Shown piece after piece: positions 6,381 to 13,983 of a DNA stretch of 21,754 nucleotides. The number at the start of each line of letters is the position of its first letter. Position 1 is the stretch's first letter. The notes beneath the pieces were generated by a model. It saw nothing but the letters and a program-made list of their open reading frames with translations, was not told the origin of the DNA and searched no databases. The stretch covers positions 1 through 21,754 of the forward strand of contig JBCBQD010000074.1 in NCBI GenBank assembly GCA_039820425.1. Reading direction: 5' to 3'. Source of the DNA: SIO4C1 sp039820425 (GTDB lineage: Bacteria > Cyanobacteriota > Cyanobacteriia > Phormidesmidales > Phormidesmidaceae). Position numbers and translations under genes: made by a program.

Positions 6381-8126
6381 ATGAGCAGTCAAATCATTGA
6401 TAGACAACTGCAAGCCTATCGCGATCAGCTCGATGCGCTGCTCAGTAAGGTTTATCAGCTCGCGGCTAATATTAGCGACGCTAACCTGCAGGAGACCACC
6501 GACAATCTCAGAAAAAATATCAACGAACCCTTTCTATTTGTGATTGTGGGCGAGGTCAAAGCTGGAAAGAGCAGTTTTATTAATGCCCTGCTGGGGGCGG
6601 AGGTGTGTGCCACCGATGTGGAGCCATGTACTGACATGGTGCAGCAAATTGTCTACGCAGATGCCCCCTTTGAGCAGCAGGTTGAACCCAGCCTCAAAAA
6701 GATCGGTCGCCCGATCGAGATTCTCAAAGAGATTTCGATTGTGGATACACCGGGCACTAACACGATTATCCAAAACCACCAAATTATTACTGAAAGATAT
6801 ATCCCCAACAGCGACCTCACCTTTTTTGTCCTGTTTGCCAAAAATCCTTACCAAAAAAGCGCCTGGGATTTTTTGGGTTACGTCAGCGACCAGTGGCGCA
6901 AAAAAGTGATTTTTATTTTGCAACAGGCCGATCTGTTGAGAAAGGCAGAGGACTTAGAAACCAATATCACCCGAGTGCAGGAGCTGGCAAATCAGCATCA
7001 AATTGCGTCACCGGTGATCTTTGCCACCTCCGCTGAGCTAGAGCAGGAGGGGGATTTTAACCACAGCGGATTTCCAGTCGTGCGGCAGTATATCAAAGAT
7101 ATTGTTGCCACCGGAGAAACCTACCGGATTAAATTGCGGTCCGTCAGTGAAACCACTCGGATCTTGATCACTGACCTGACGGAGCATGTTGAGGCTCTGG
7201 AGCAGCGGTTAAAGACCGATCAGCTGGCGGTCACCCGAATCAAGCGTCGGTTTAAGACTGGACAGTCGCGATCGCAACTCGAAGTTGACGGTTTGGTGCG
7301 GCAGCTGCTCGATCGCTACGACACGATCACCACCCGGATCAAGCGAGAGTTTCGCGAACGGTTGTCGTTCTTAAATGTGGTGGGTCGTTCTTTTCGCGGC
7401 ATGTTTGGCCGTGAATCCTCCCTCAAACAGTGGATCAACGCATTTGTTGAACGCTGCCAGGAAGAACTCAGGGTTGAGCTGCAAGACTTTGCCAATGATG
7501 GCACCTTACACCTCGTAGACGGCATTCGTCAGTTTGGTGAAGACCTCACCCTGGAGCTAGAGGGTATCCCCACTGGCCAGGTTAAAAGTGGCCGCATCCC
7601 GGTCAAGATTTTAGAGCGTCGTCAGGAAGTCATCGAAGGCATCAAAGCCAAAGTTGAGAATCTGCTGGAGGACGACGGACTCATCAAAACCCTCAACCCA
7701 GGTTTTGAAGGCGAAGCAGCAGGCATTGGTGGAGCCTTCGCCGCTGTAGCCGTGGCGATTATCCAGGTGATTGAGCTACTGACGGCACAGCTGATTTTAA
7801 GCACTCTGGAGGTCGCCTTTGCGGGTATCGGGGTCCTGGTGTTTGCGGTGGGCTTTACCTGGCGACGCAATCGCATCATTCAAGAATTTGAGCGTTCGTT
7901 AGACAGTGCCAAGGTCACTTTCGCCCAAGATGCGACCGATCGGCTTAATCAAAAGCTCGGCCTCATTTACACTGACCTGGAGCGAGAGTGCTCACAGTTT
8001 TATGCCGATGTCGACCAGGAGGAACGCGAAATCAAACCCATCCTAGAAAAATTTGCCATCATCCAGTCAGAATCGAAACAGGTCTTTAACCAGCTGCAGC
8101 CAAGCTTAAAACAGAGCGTTGAGTGA
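6381..8126 (+). CDS. Bacterial dynamin-like GTPase
   Basis: A 581-aa dynamin-family protein of the type first characterised as BDLP in Nostoc punctiforme. Such proteins bind membranes and remodel or fuse them using GTP. The GTPase domain occupies about residues 45-245: P-loop GEVKAGKS (57-64), switch threonine T84 in EPCTDM, and DTPG (122-125). The usual NKxD base-recognition motif appears as QQAD (181-184), keeping only the aspartate. Helical segments follow (250-430, 500-581), with a hydrophobic paddle-like region at about 447-493 (GIGGAFAAVAVAII..., AFAGIGVLVFAVGF) that probably inserts into the membrane. AGGA lies 7 bases before the ATG. Many bacteria carry dynamin genes in pairs; this one is single, next to a probable lipoprotein. 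Family very secure; which membrane it acts on is unknown. Confidence 0.93.
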   Translation: MSSQIIDRQLQAYRDQLDALLSKVYQLAANISDANLQETTDNLRKNINEPFLFVIVGEVKAGKSSFINALLGAEVCATDVEPCTDMVQQIVYADAPFEQQVEPSLKKIGRPIEILKEISIVDTPGTNTIIQNHQIITERYIPNSDLTFFVLFAKNPYQKSAWDFLGYVSDQWRKKVIFILQQADLLRKAEDLETNITRVQELANQHQIASPVIFATSAELEQEGDFNHSGFPVVRQYIKDIVATGETYRIKLRSVSETTRILITDLTEHVEALEQRLKTDQLAVTRIKRRFKTGQSRSQLEVDGLVRQLLDRYDTITTRIKREFRERLSFLNVVGRSFRGMFGRESSLKQWINAFVERCQEELRVELQDFANDGTLHLVDGIRQFGEDLTLELEGIPTGQVKSGRIPVKILERRQEVIEGIKAKVENLLEDDGLIKTLNPGFEGEAAGIGGAFAAVAVAIIQVIELLTAQLILSTLEVAFAGIGVLVFAVGFTWRRNRIIQEFERSLDSAKVTFAQDATDRLNQKLGLIYTDLERECSQFYADVDQEEREIKPILEKFAIIQSESKQVFNQLQPSLKQSVE

Positions 8127-8181
8127 CCTCCTTGAGGGTATCCATTGGATTTCCCCCATTAAAAACTCTGACGTATCAATA

Positions 8182-8210
8182 TTGACAAATTCCGAAAGGC
8201 GCTCTTTAAT
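8182..8210 (+). promoter_or_regulatory. Sigma70-like promoter TTGACA-17-TTTAAT
   Basis: A perfect -35 (TTGACA, 8182-8187) is followed after 17 bases by TTTAAT (8205-8210), with TATAGA just after it. The predicted start is near 8217. It is the best promoter by eye in the window. Confidence 0.6.
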
Positions 8211-8227
8211 ATAGAAGACGAGTGCAT

Positions 8228-8264
8228 ACTAGCTTCATGAGCGACAAAGAACGATGAAGTTAGT
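8228..8264 (+). promoter_or_regulatory. 11-bp hairpin near the 5' end of the predicted leader
   Basis: ACTAGCTTCAT (8228-8238) pairs with ATGAAGTTAGT (8254-8264) with one G-U pair around a 15-base loop. It starts about 11 bases after the predicted transcription start. There is no following T-run, so it is not a terminator. It could stabilise the mRNA or be a protein site. Confidence 0.5.
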
Positions 8265-8736
8265 GACCGACTGGGGCAAGCTACCGCTAAGAGTATTCCC
8301 TGTCAATTTTTGCATGGTGCAGGTTTCTACCCGATTACTGATCACAGGTTCCTGATTTCAAGGGCGTCCGTTGAGTTATGTCGCATACATAGCTAACTGT
8401 TTAGGTAATCCCAAGATGTTTGGGTAATGCCGGGGCGCTAAGGCGATGTTCCCTTCTAACGGTATCCTTTGCAGAGATATTGTGTAATCTCTAGGATGCG
8501 CGGGTCTCGAGTGATAGACCTGAACGCCTGTCTCCTGTAGAAACGCAAATGCAGCACAATTCTTGTGTGTAATACAAACTTGAATGCAATGCCTCCGACT
8601 GAAAGCTGGAGCTTGTTAGGAATGCGTTGCACCTGGGTTAAAGTCACATAGCGCAAACATCATTATCTTTTGCTTTGTTCCATGGCCGTCTCAGGCTGTG
8701 CGAACCGATTTGTTTGCTGCGAAATATTCTCCTGAC

Positions 8737-8778
8737 CCATGTTTGGAATGCAACATGGCTTCTTTTCTGTTGAAAAGA
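8737..8778 (+). promoter_or_regulatory. Two consecutive hairpins before the RTX gene
   Basis: CCATGTT/AACATGG (8737-8743, 8752-8758) and TCTTTTC/GAAAAGA (8761-8767, 8772-8778) are perfect 7-bp stems placed back to back, ending about 70 bases before the start codon. Their role is unknown. Confidence 0.45.
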
Positions 8779-8851
8779 GGCAGCATTTGCGCGTCGCTAC
8801 TGTCACGTTTTCACCACATGCACACCTTGTAAGAGACGCAAATAATTGATT

Positions 8852-11800
8852 ATGGCACCTAACATGAAAGCCTCTGGTTTTGAGATGACCCCTTTAAACT
8901 TAGATGACACCCCGGGCAACAATACGCTGAATGGGCGAAATGGCAACGATGTCCTATCTGCCCGTAATGGCAATGACCGGATGCGCGGCAAGGCCGGGGA
9001 TGATTTGCTGATTTCCTATAGTGATGCGGGTGAGCCGCCTGTGCTGGGTAAGCAGGTGGTTAACCAAAATGAGCCGTTAAAGGCCAGCAGAGACATGATG
9101 ACCGGGGGGGCTGGGGCAGATACCTTTATGTGGGCGCTTGAGATCGACGCCAAGGAAAAGTTTCTCGAAAAGCACACCCAGTCCGATGGCCGCATCAACG
9201 GTGCCAACAATGCCTTAGCGGGTGAGAATAACAACAGCCATGACCACTGGCTGGAGAGCATTGGCAACGATGTTGTTACCGACTTTAATATCGAGCAAGG
9301 TGATAAGCTTGTGGTTCGGGGGCATACGGTCGAAAACTACAAGATCGAAAAGAAGGGCATGGACTATGTCTTGCACTTGCGCTCCAACCAGGGTAATGCC
9401 GACCAAAACAACCCCAACGGAGCCCACGATGGTGATCTCGTCGGCACTATCCGGTTGCAGAAGGCGGCAGCTAAATATAGCGAGCAGCAAATTCGCGATG
9501 CCCTCACCGTAGATAACATGGTGAACTACGTTGCCGATGGTCGTGGCATTGAGGTGGTCAAGGAAGACACCACCGGCAATCAAAACGGCATCGCCAATGC
9601 CAAGGAAGATTACCGGACCATGGCGATGAGCTTAGCCGATACCGCTGGCAATGATGTTGTCAGAGGAGGGGCTGGGGACGATGTGCTGTCTGCCCGCAAT
9701 GGCAATGATCGGATACGAGGCAACGCCGGGGATGATGTGCTGATTTCCTATAGTGATGCGGGTGAGCCGCCGGTGCTGGGTAAACAGGTGGTTAACCAAA
9801 ATGAGCCACTCAAGAACAGTAGAGACGTGATGACCGGAGGTGCCGGGGCCGACACCTTTATGTTTATCGGCGAGATCGACGCTAAGGAAAAGTTTCTCGA
9901 AAAGCACACCCAGTCCGATGGTCGCATCAACGGGGCCAACAATGCCCTGGCGGGTGAGAATAACAACAGTCATGACCACTGGCTGGAAAGCATCGGCAAC
10001 GATGTGATCACTGACCTCAACCTCGACGAAGGTGACAAGATTGTAATCCAGGGCCACACGGCTGAAAATTACAAAATCGAGAAGAAGGGCATGGACTATG
10101 TCCTACATCTGCGCTCTAACCAGGGCAATGCCGACCAAAATAATCCCAACGGGGCCCATGATGGCGATCTGGTTGGGAAGATTCGGTTGAAAAAGGCCGC
10201 TGCTAAATACAGTGAGCAGCAAATTCGCGACGCGATCACCGTAGATAACATGGTGAACTACGTCGCTGATGGTCGCGGTATTGAGGTGGTCGAGGAAGAT
10301 ACCACCGCGAACCAAAGCGGTATCGCCAATGGGGAGATGCGAATCCAGGCCGAAGATATGCGCTTAACGGGCGCTTATCGGACTGAAGGGGTTAAATTTG
10401 CCTCTGGGAAAGAAGTGATCGGGTTCAGGGGCGGTGCCAGGGACGAGATCGGGACAGCGGCCTTTAAATTTAAGGGAACAACCGGCAAGTACGACGTCAA
10501 AATCGGCTACTACGACGAAAATGACGGTACTGGGATGTTGAAAGTTGAGAAAGGCAATAAACAAATTGATGCCTTTGAGCTCGATCAGCAACTTCCTAGC
10601 AATCTGCCAAACGAGAAAACATTCACAACCCGAACCATCTCTGGTGTTGATATCAAGCGGGGTGAGCTGTTCAAAATCCATGGGTTTGAAAACGCTAATG
10701 AGCACGCCCGCGTTGACTACGTTGAGTTTGTCAAGAGCGGCAATGGCGCGCCCGCCCCGACCCCAGAGCCAACCCCAACCCCAGCGCCGACCCCAGAACC
10801 GATCATGGACGCGCCTTTGACGTCCCTGAGTCTGGCAGACACCAAAGGCAACGACACCATGATGGGTGGCGCTAAAGATGACGTGCTATCTGCCCGCAAT
10901 GGTAACGACACCATGATGGGTGGCGGCGGCGATGATCTGCTGATTGCTTACTCTGACGCGGGTGAGCCCCCTGTGTTGGGTAAACAGGTGGTCAACCAAA
11001 ATGAGCCACTCAAGGCCAGCAATGATGTCATGACTGGGGGGGCCGGGGCTGACACCTTTATGTTCGCCGGTGAGATTGACGCCAAAGAAAAGTTCCTTAA
11101 GAAACATACCCAAAAAGATGGTCGCATCAATGGGGCCAACAATGCCCTGGCCGGTGAAAACAACAACAGCCATGATCACTGGCTGGAGAGCATCGGCAAT
11201 GATGTGATCACCGACTTTAGCCTGGAGCAGGGCGACAAGATTGTGATTCAAGGTCACACTGCTGAGAATTACAAGATTGAGAAGAAAGGCAACAGCTTTA
11301 TGCTGCACCTGCGCTCAAACCAAGGCAACGCTGATCAAAACAACCCCAACGGGGCCCACGATGGTGACCTGGTTGGGACGATTAACCTGCGAGGGGCCGC
11401 CGCTAAATACAGCGAATCTCAAATCCGCAAGGCAATCACTGTCGATAACATGGTGAACTACGTCGCCGATGGTCGCGGCATTGAGGTGGTCAACGAAGAT
11501 AGCACCGCTAACCAAAGCGGCATTGCCATGGGCAGCATGCGCATCCAGGGTGAGGCCATGCAGCTATCGGGGGCGTACAAGGTTAAGTCTAATAAAGTTG
11601 CCTCAGGCGGTGAGATTATCAGCCTGCTGGGTGGCCCCAACGATGAGACCGGTATGGCGTCCTTTAAGTTTGGCGGCAAGACCGGCAGATATAACATCAA
11701 AGTGGCCTACTTTGATGAGAATGATGGCGAAGGCAAGCTGGATCTGATGCAGGGCAATAAGCAGTTGGTCGGCATCAACCTGGATCAAAATCTAGGCAGC

Positions 11801-12061
11801 CGCTTTGCCGATGAGAAAACCCTCACCAGCAAGATGCTGACGGGCGTTAGCGTGAAGTCTGGTGACATCTTTAGCATCAAGGGTTACGAAGATGGTTCTC
11901 CCTCTACCGCCGAGCATGGTCGGGTTGACTACATCGAATTTATGCCCATGGGGTCGATGTCTAAGTCGATGGATGATAAGCCCAAGTCCATGGGCATGGA
12001 CACCATGATGGCGACGACGCCCTATGAGAGTGAGCCAGCGATGGCGGGTATGATGGGTTAA
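8852..12061 (+). CDS. Modular RTX-type Ca2+-binding protein with carbohydrate-binding-like modules
   Basis: A 1069-aa protein from the ATG at 8852; an in-frame TTG two codons earlier is less likely. Three homologous modules start near residues 20, 264 and 655. Each has RTX-like motifs (NGNDVLSARNGND, GGAGADTF), then GANNALAGENNNSHDHWLE, a DF...GDK segment and RSNQGNADQNNPNGAHDGDL. RTX motifs bind calcium and are typical of proteins exported by type I secretion. CBM35/CBM6-like beta-sandwiches follow modules 2 and 3 (496-630, 896-1030), starting MRIQ.E.M and ending RVDY.EF; module 1 has none. A proline-rich linker (APTPEPTPTPAPTPEP) lies at about 632-653. The last 39 residues hold 11 methionines. 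No N-terminal signal peptide is seen, which fits a C-terminal type I signal, but no transporter genes are nearby. It is probably an extracellular or surface protein. Confidence 0.88.
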   Translation: MAPNMKASGFEMTPLNLDDTPGNNTLNGRNGNDVLSARNGNDRMRGKAGDDLLISYSDAGEPPVLGKQVVNQNEPLKASRDMMTGGAGADTFMWALEIDAKEKFLEKHTQSDGRINGANNALAGENNNSHDHWLESIGNDVVTDFNIEQGDKLVVRGHTVENYKIEKKGMDYVLHLRSNQGNADQNNPNGAHDGDLVGTIRLQKAAAKYSEQQIRDALTVDNMVNYVADGRGIEVVKEDTTGNQNGIANAKEDYRTMAMSLADTAGNDVVRGGAGDDVLSARNGNDRIRGNAGDDVLISYSDAGEPPVLGKQVVNQNEPLKNSRDVMTGGAGADTFMFIGEIDAKEKFLEKHTQSDGRINGANNALAGENNNSHDHWLESIGNDVITDLNLDEGDKIVIQGHTAENYKIEKKGMDYVLHLRSNQGNADQNNPNGAHDGDLVGKIRLKKAAAKYSEQQIRDAITVDNMVNYVADGRGIEVVEEDTTANQSGIANGEMRIQAEDMRLTGAYRTEGVKFASGKEVIGFRGGARDEIGTAAFKFKGTTGKYDVKIGYYDENDGTGMLKVEKGNKQIDAFELDQQLPSNLPNEKTFTTRTISGVDIKRGELFKIHGFENANEHARVDYVEFVKSGNGAPAPTPEPTPTPAPTPEPIMDAPLTSLSLADTKGNDTMMGGAKDDVLSARNGNDTMMGGGGDDLLIAYSDAGEPPVLGKQVVNQNEPLKASNDVMTGGAGADTFMFAGEIDAKEKFLKKHTQKDGRINGANNALAGENNNSHDHWLESIGNDVITDFSLEQGDKIVIQGHTAENYKIEKKGNSFMLHLRSNQGNADQNNPNGAHDGDLVGTINLRGAAAKYSESQIRKAITVDNMVNYVADGRGIEVVNEDSTANQSGIAMGSMRIQGEAMQLSGAYKVKSNKVASGGEIISLLGGPNDETGMASFKFGGKTGRYNIKVAYFDENDGEGKLDLMQGNKQLVGINLDQNLGSRFADEKTLTSKMLTGVSVKSGDIFSIKGYEDGSPSTAEHGRVDYIEFMPMGSMSKSMDDKPKSMGMDTMMATTPYESEPAMAGMMG
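8909..11530 (+). repeat. Three near-identical coding repeats of about 700 bases
   Basis: The anchor GATGT(C/G)CT(A/G)TCTGCCCG recurs in close variants at 8948, 9680 and 10880. Spacings are 732 and 1200 bases, the larger one because copy 2 is followed by a carbohydrate-binding module and linker. Long stretches match at the DNA level, for example GTGATGCGGGTGAGCCGCC in copies 1 and 2, pointing to fairly recent duplication or gene conversion. Confidence 0.9.
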
Positions 12062-12073
12062 TTACAGGCCCAC

Positions 12074-12108
12074 GCTTCTCGAAGAGTAGAGCCCACTCTT
12101 CGAGAAGC
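12074..12108. repeat. Perfect 14-bp inverted repeat after the RTX gene
   Basis: GCTTCTCGAAGAGT (12074-12087) pairs perfectly with ACTCTTCGAGAAGC (12095-12108) around a 7-base loop. It starts 12 bases after the stop codon. No T-run follows, so it may be an mRNA 3'-end stabiliser or a Rho-dependent stop rather than an intrinsic terminator. Confidence 0.9.
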
Positions 12109-12165
12109 CGCTTAGGCGTCTACATCCCCCAGCCCCATTCTCCCTTTCTTGAATGCCCCTTGGGC

Positions 12166-12271
12166 TATAATCTGAGAGAAGGGGAGTAAATTCTCTGACT
12201 GGGAAAGGCTTCTACTCGTTATAAATGCTGTTAGAGGCGGTTGGTGTCCTATTGTGCCAATCGCCTTTTTT
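12166..12271 (+). ncRNA. Candidate small RNA (TATAAT to terminator)
   Basis: TATAAT at 12166-12171 is followed about 95 bases later by the end of a strong intrinsic terminator, with no reading frame between. A transcript from about 12178 to 12271 would be a small RNA of roughly 94 nt. No good -35 is visible, and the terminator may simply end the RTX mRNA. It does not match any small RNA family I know. Confidence 0.3.
12236..12271 (+). terminator. Strong Rho-independent terminator
   Basis: GGCGGTTGG (12236-12244) pairs with CCAATCGCC (12257-12265), 9 bp with one G-U, followed directly by TTTTTT. It insulates the RTX gene from the aldehyde dehydrogenase operon. Confidence 0.85.
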
Positions 12272-12374
12272 GTTAGGCAGTGAAAATATCTTTGCCCAGC
12301 ACTGTCGATACCCATAGATTTGAATCAAACTTTACTAAGCTTCATGGGACGCGCCTGCTGCTAAACGAGGTCAC

Positions 12375-12417
12375 TATAATTGAAAGAAAGCTGGCGTTCA
12401 CCGCAGGCGAGCTTTCT
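12375..12417 (+). promoter_or_regulatory. Candidate -10 and 5' hairpin of the amino-acid operon
   Basis: TATAAT (12375-12380) predicts a start near 12387. AGAAAGCT (12385-12392) pairs with AGCTTTCT (12410-12417), placing an 8-bp stem at or very near the 5' end of the transcript, about 100 bases before the dehydrogenase ATG. No clear -35 was found. Confidence 0.35.
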
Positions 12418-12484
12418 GAGGTTGCTGTGTGACGATCGTTGTTTTGCGATCGCAGCCTCACACTGTTTTGCAGAGGACAGGATC

Positions 12485-13978
12485 ATGGCGGATCCGCTCG
12501 AGTGTCATAACTATATTGACGGGCAGTGGCTGGTTGCCCAAACCGATGAGACTTTTGAAAGTCGCAACCCGGCTGACTGGCGGGTGGTGGTGGCCACTGT
12601 GCCACAGTCGGGGGTAGAGGATGTTGGTGCAGCTGTCAGGGCGGCGCAAAGGGCTTATGCAGATTGGCGTCTGGTACCCGCCCCAACCCGTTCTGAAATT
12701 GTTCATCGCATTGGCGAGTTGTTACTGACCCACAAGGAGACCCTGGCCCAGCTGATGAGTCAGGAAATGGGAAAGCCGCTGTTGGAGACCCGAGGCGATG
12801 TACAAGAAGGCATTGACTGTGCCTTTTACTATGCGGGGGAAGGGCGTCGCCTGTTTGGACAAACCACCCCGTCTGAGCTCAACAACAAGTTTGCGATGAC
12901 CCTGCGGGTTCCGATGGGCGTCTGTGCGCTGATCACCCCGTGGAATTTTCCGGTGGCGATTCCCTGTTGGAAAGCGCTGCCTGCTCTGGTGTGTGGCAAC
13001 ACGATTATCTTCAAACCCGCCAAGGATGTGCCGGCCTGTGCCACCAAGCTCACGGAAATCTTTACGGAGGCAGGGGTACCAGCGGGGGTATTTAACCTGG
13101 TACATGGCACCGGTGAGACCGTCGGTCGAGCGTTAACAGAGCACCCAGATGTGAATCTGGTGTCGTTTACGGGGTCGTCTCAGACGGGGGCTGAGGTAGC
13201 GGCGATTTGTGGACGGACCCATAAGCGGGTTGCGTTGGAAATGGGTGGTAAAAATGCCCAGATTGTGATGGCGGATGCTGATCTGGATCTGGCGCTGGAA
13301 GGGGCCCTGTGGGGAGCGTTTGGCACTGCCGGGCAGCGCTGCACGGCCACCAGTCGATTGATTGTACACCGGGATATTAAGGCGGCCTTTACAGAACGGT
13401 TGGTGACCCAAACCCAACAGCTGCGTCTGGGGGTAGGCAGTGACCCGGTTACCGATGTGGGACCTTTGATCAATGCGGCTCAGATGGATCGGGTGAAATA
13501 TTATCTTGAGGTCGCCCGATCCGAGGGGGCTAAGGTGCTGGTGGGCGGTCAGGTGGCCCAAGGGCCAGGCTTAGAGAATGGATACTTCTTTGAGCCCACT
13601 ATTCTCGATGGGGTTACCCCAGACATGCGGGTGGCCCAGGAAGAGATTTTTGGACCGGTGGTGTCTTTAATTGAAGTTGAGTCGTTTGAAAGTGCGATCG
13701 CAATCCTCAACGATACCCCCTATGGTCTCTCCTCGTCGGTCTACACCCGTGATATCAACCGCGCCTTTCAAGCCATGCGCGATATCGAAGCCGGGATTAC
13801 CTATATCAACGGCCCCACTATTGGGGCTGAGGTCCACCTGCCGTTTGGCGGTGTTAAAGCCACCGGCAACGGCCATCGTGAAGCGGGCAATACTGCCCTC
13901 GATATTTTCTCAGAGTGGAAAACAGTTTACGTTGATTTTTCAGGCCAGCTCCAGCGTGCCCAAATTGATAACCGGTAA
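12485..13978 (+). CDS. NAD(P)+-dependent aldehyde dehydrogenase, possibly aminoadipate semialdehyde dehydrogenase
   Basis: A 497-aa aldehyde dehydrogenase, normal family length, that oxidises an aldehyde to an acid. Visible features: TPWNFP with N154, IIFKPAKD with K177 and K180 for the cofactor, SFTGSSQTG, the general base E252 in LEMGGK, and the catalytic C286 in AGQRC. The frame stays open upstream to 12380, but that stretch looks non-coding, and ATG 12485 has GAGGACAGGA just before it. It is the first gene of a three-gene operon with a class III aminotransferase (5-base gap) and a DUF1338 protein. That context suggests oxidation of alpha-aminoadipate semialdehyde to aminoadipate in lysine degradation. 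Succinate semialdehyde (GABA pathway) or another aldehyde cannot be excluded from sequence alone. Confidence 0.9.
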   Translation: MADPLECHNYIDGQWLVAQTDETFESRNPADWRVVVATVPQSGVEDVGAAVRAAQRAYADWRLVPAPTRSEIVHRIGELLLTHKETLAQLMSQEMGKPLLETRGDVQEGIDCAFYYAGEGRRLFGQTTPSELNNKFAMTLRVPMGVCALITPWNFPVAIPCWKALPALVCGNTIIFKPAKDVPACATKLTEIFTEAGVPAGVFNLVHGTGETVGRALTEHPDVNLVSFTGSSQTGAEVAAICGRTHKRVALEMGGKNAQIVMADADLDLALEGALWGAFGTAGQRCTATSRLIVHRDIKAAFTERLVTQTQQLRLGVGSDPVTDVGPLINAAQMDRVKYYLEVARSEGAKVLVGGQVAQGPGLENGYFFEPTILDGVTPDMRVAQEEIFGPVVSLIEVESFESAIAILNDTPYGLSSSVYTRDINRAFQAMRDIEAGITYINGPTIGAEVHLPFGGVKATGNGHREAGNTALDIFSEWKTVYVDFSGQLQRAQIDNR

Positions 13979-13983
13979 GGCTT

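Larger units (their letters stand above)
8127..8851 (+). other. Long non-coding leader with promoter and hairpins
   Basis: 725 bases without a credible gene on either strand. A promoter-like pair lies at 8182-8210. Downstream come hairpins at 8228-8264, 8737-8758 and 8761-8778. If the promoter serves the RTX gene, its mRNA leader is about 630 bases. Confidence 0.55.
12062..12484. other. Non-coding gap with terminator and candidate small RNA
   Basis: 423 bases with no gene. In order: a perfect 14-bp inverted repeat (12074-12108), a TATAAT box (12166-12171), a strong terminator (12236-12271), a second TATAAT (12375-12380), a hairpin (12385-12417) and a HIP1 site (12446-12453). Confidence 0.6.

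Noticed and set aside
6534..6923. Antisense frame inside the dynamin-like gene
   Set aside because: It lies wholly opposite the conserved GTPase motifs and has no independent support.
8456..8656. 66-codon minus-strand frame in the RTX leader
   Set aside because: TTG start, no Shine-Dalgarno and no recognisable protein pattern.
9215..10057. Antisense frames of 122 and 141 codons opposite the RTX gene
   Set aside because: They recur in the same register in each repeat copy and mirror the coding strand's composition; no ribosome binding site or family supports them.
12390..12435. Glutamine (glnA/downstream-peptide) riboswitch before the amino-acid operon
   Set aside because: CGTTCACC resembles the start of that motif, but the GGAAGTAGG core and the closing GGAACG are absent.
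12380..12484. N-terminal extension of the aldehyde dehydrogenase
   Set aside because: The extra 35 residues lie over a hairpin and HIP1 site, and the family's normal N-terminus begins at the ATG at 12485.
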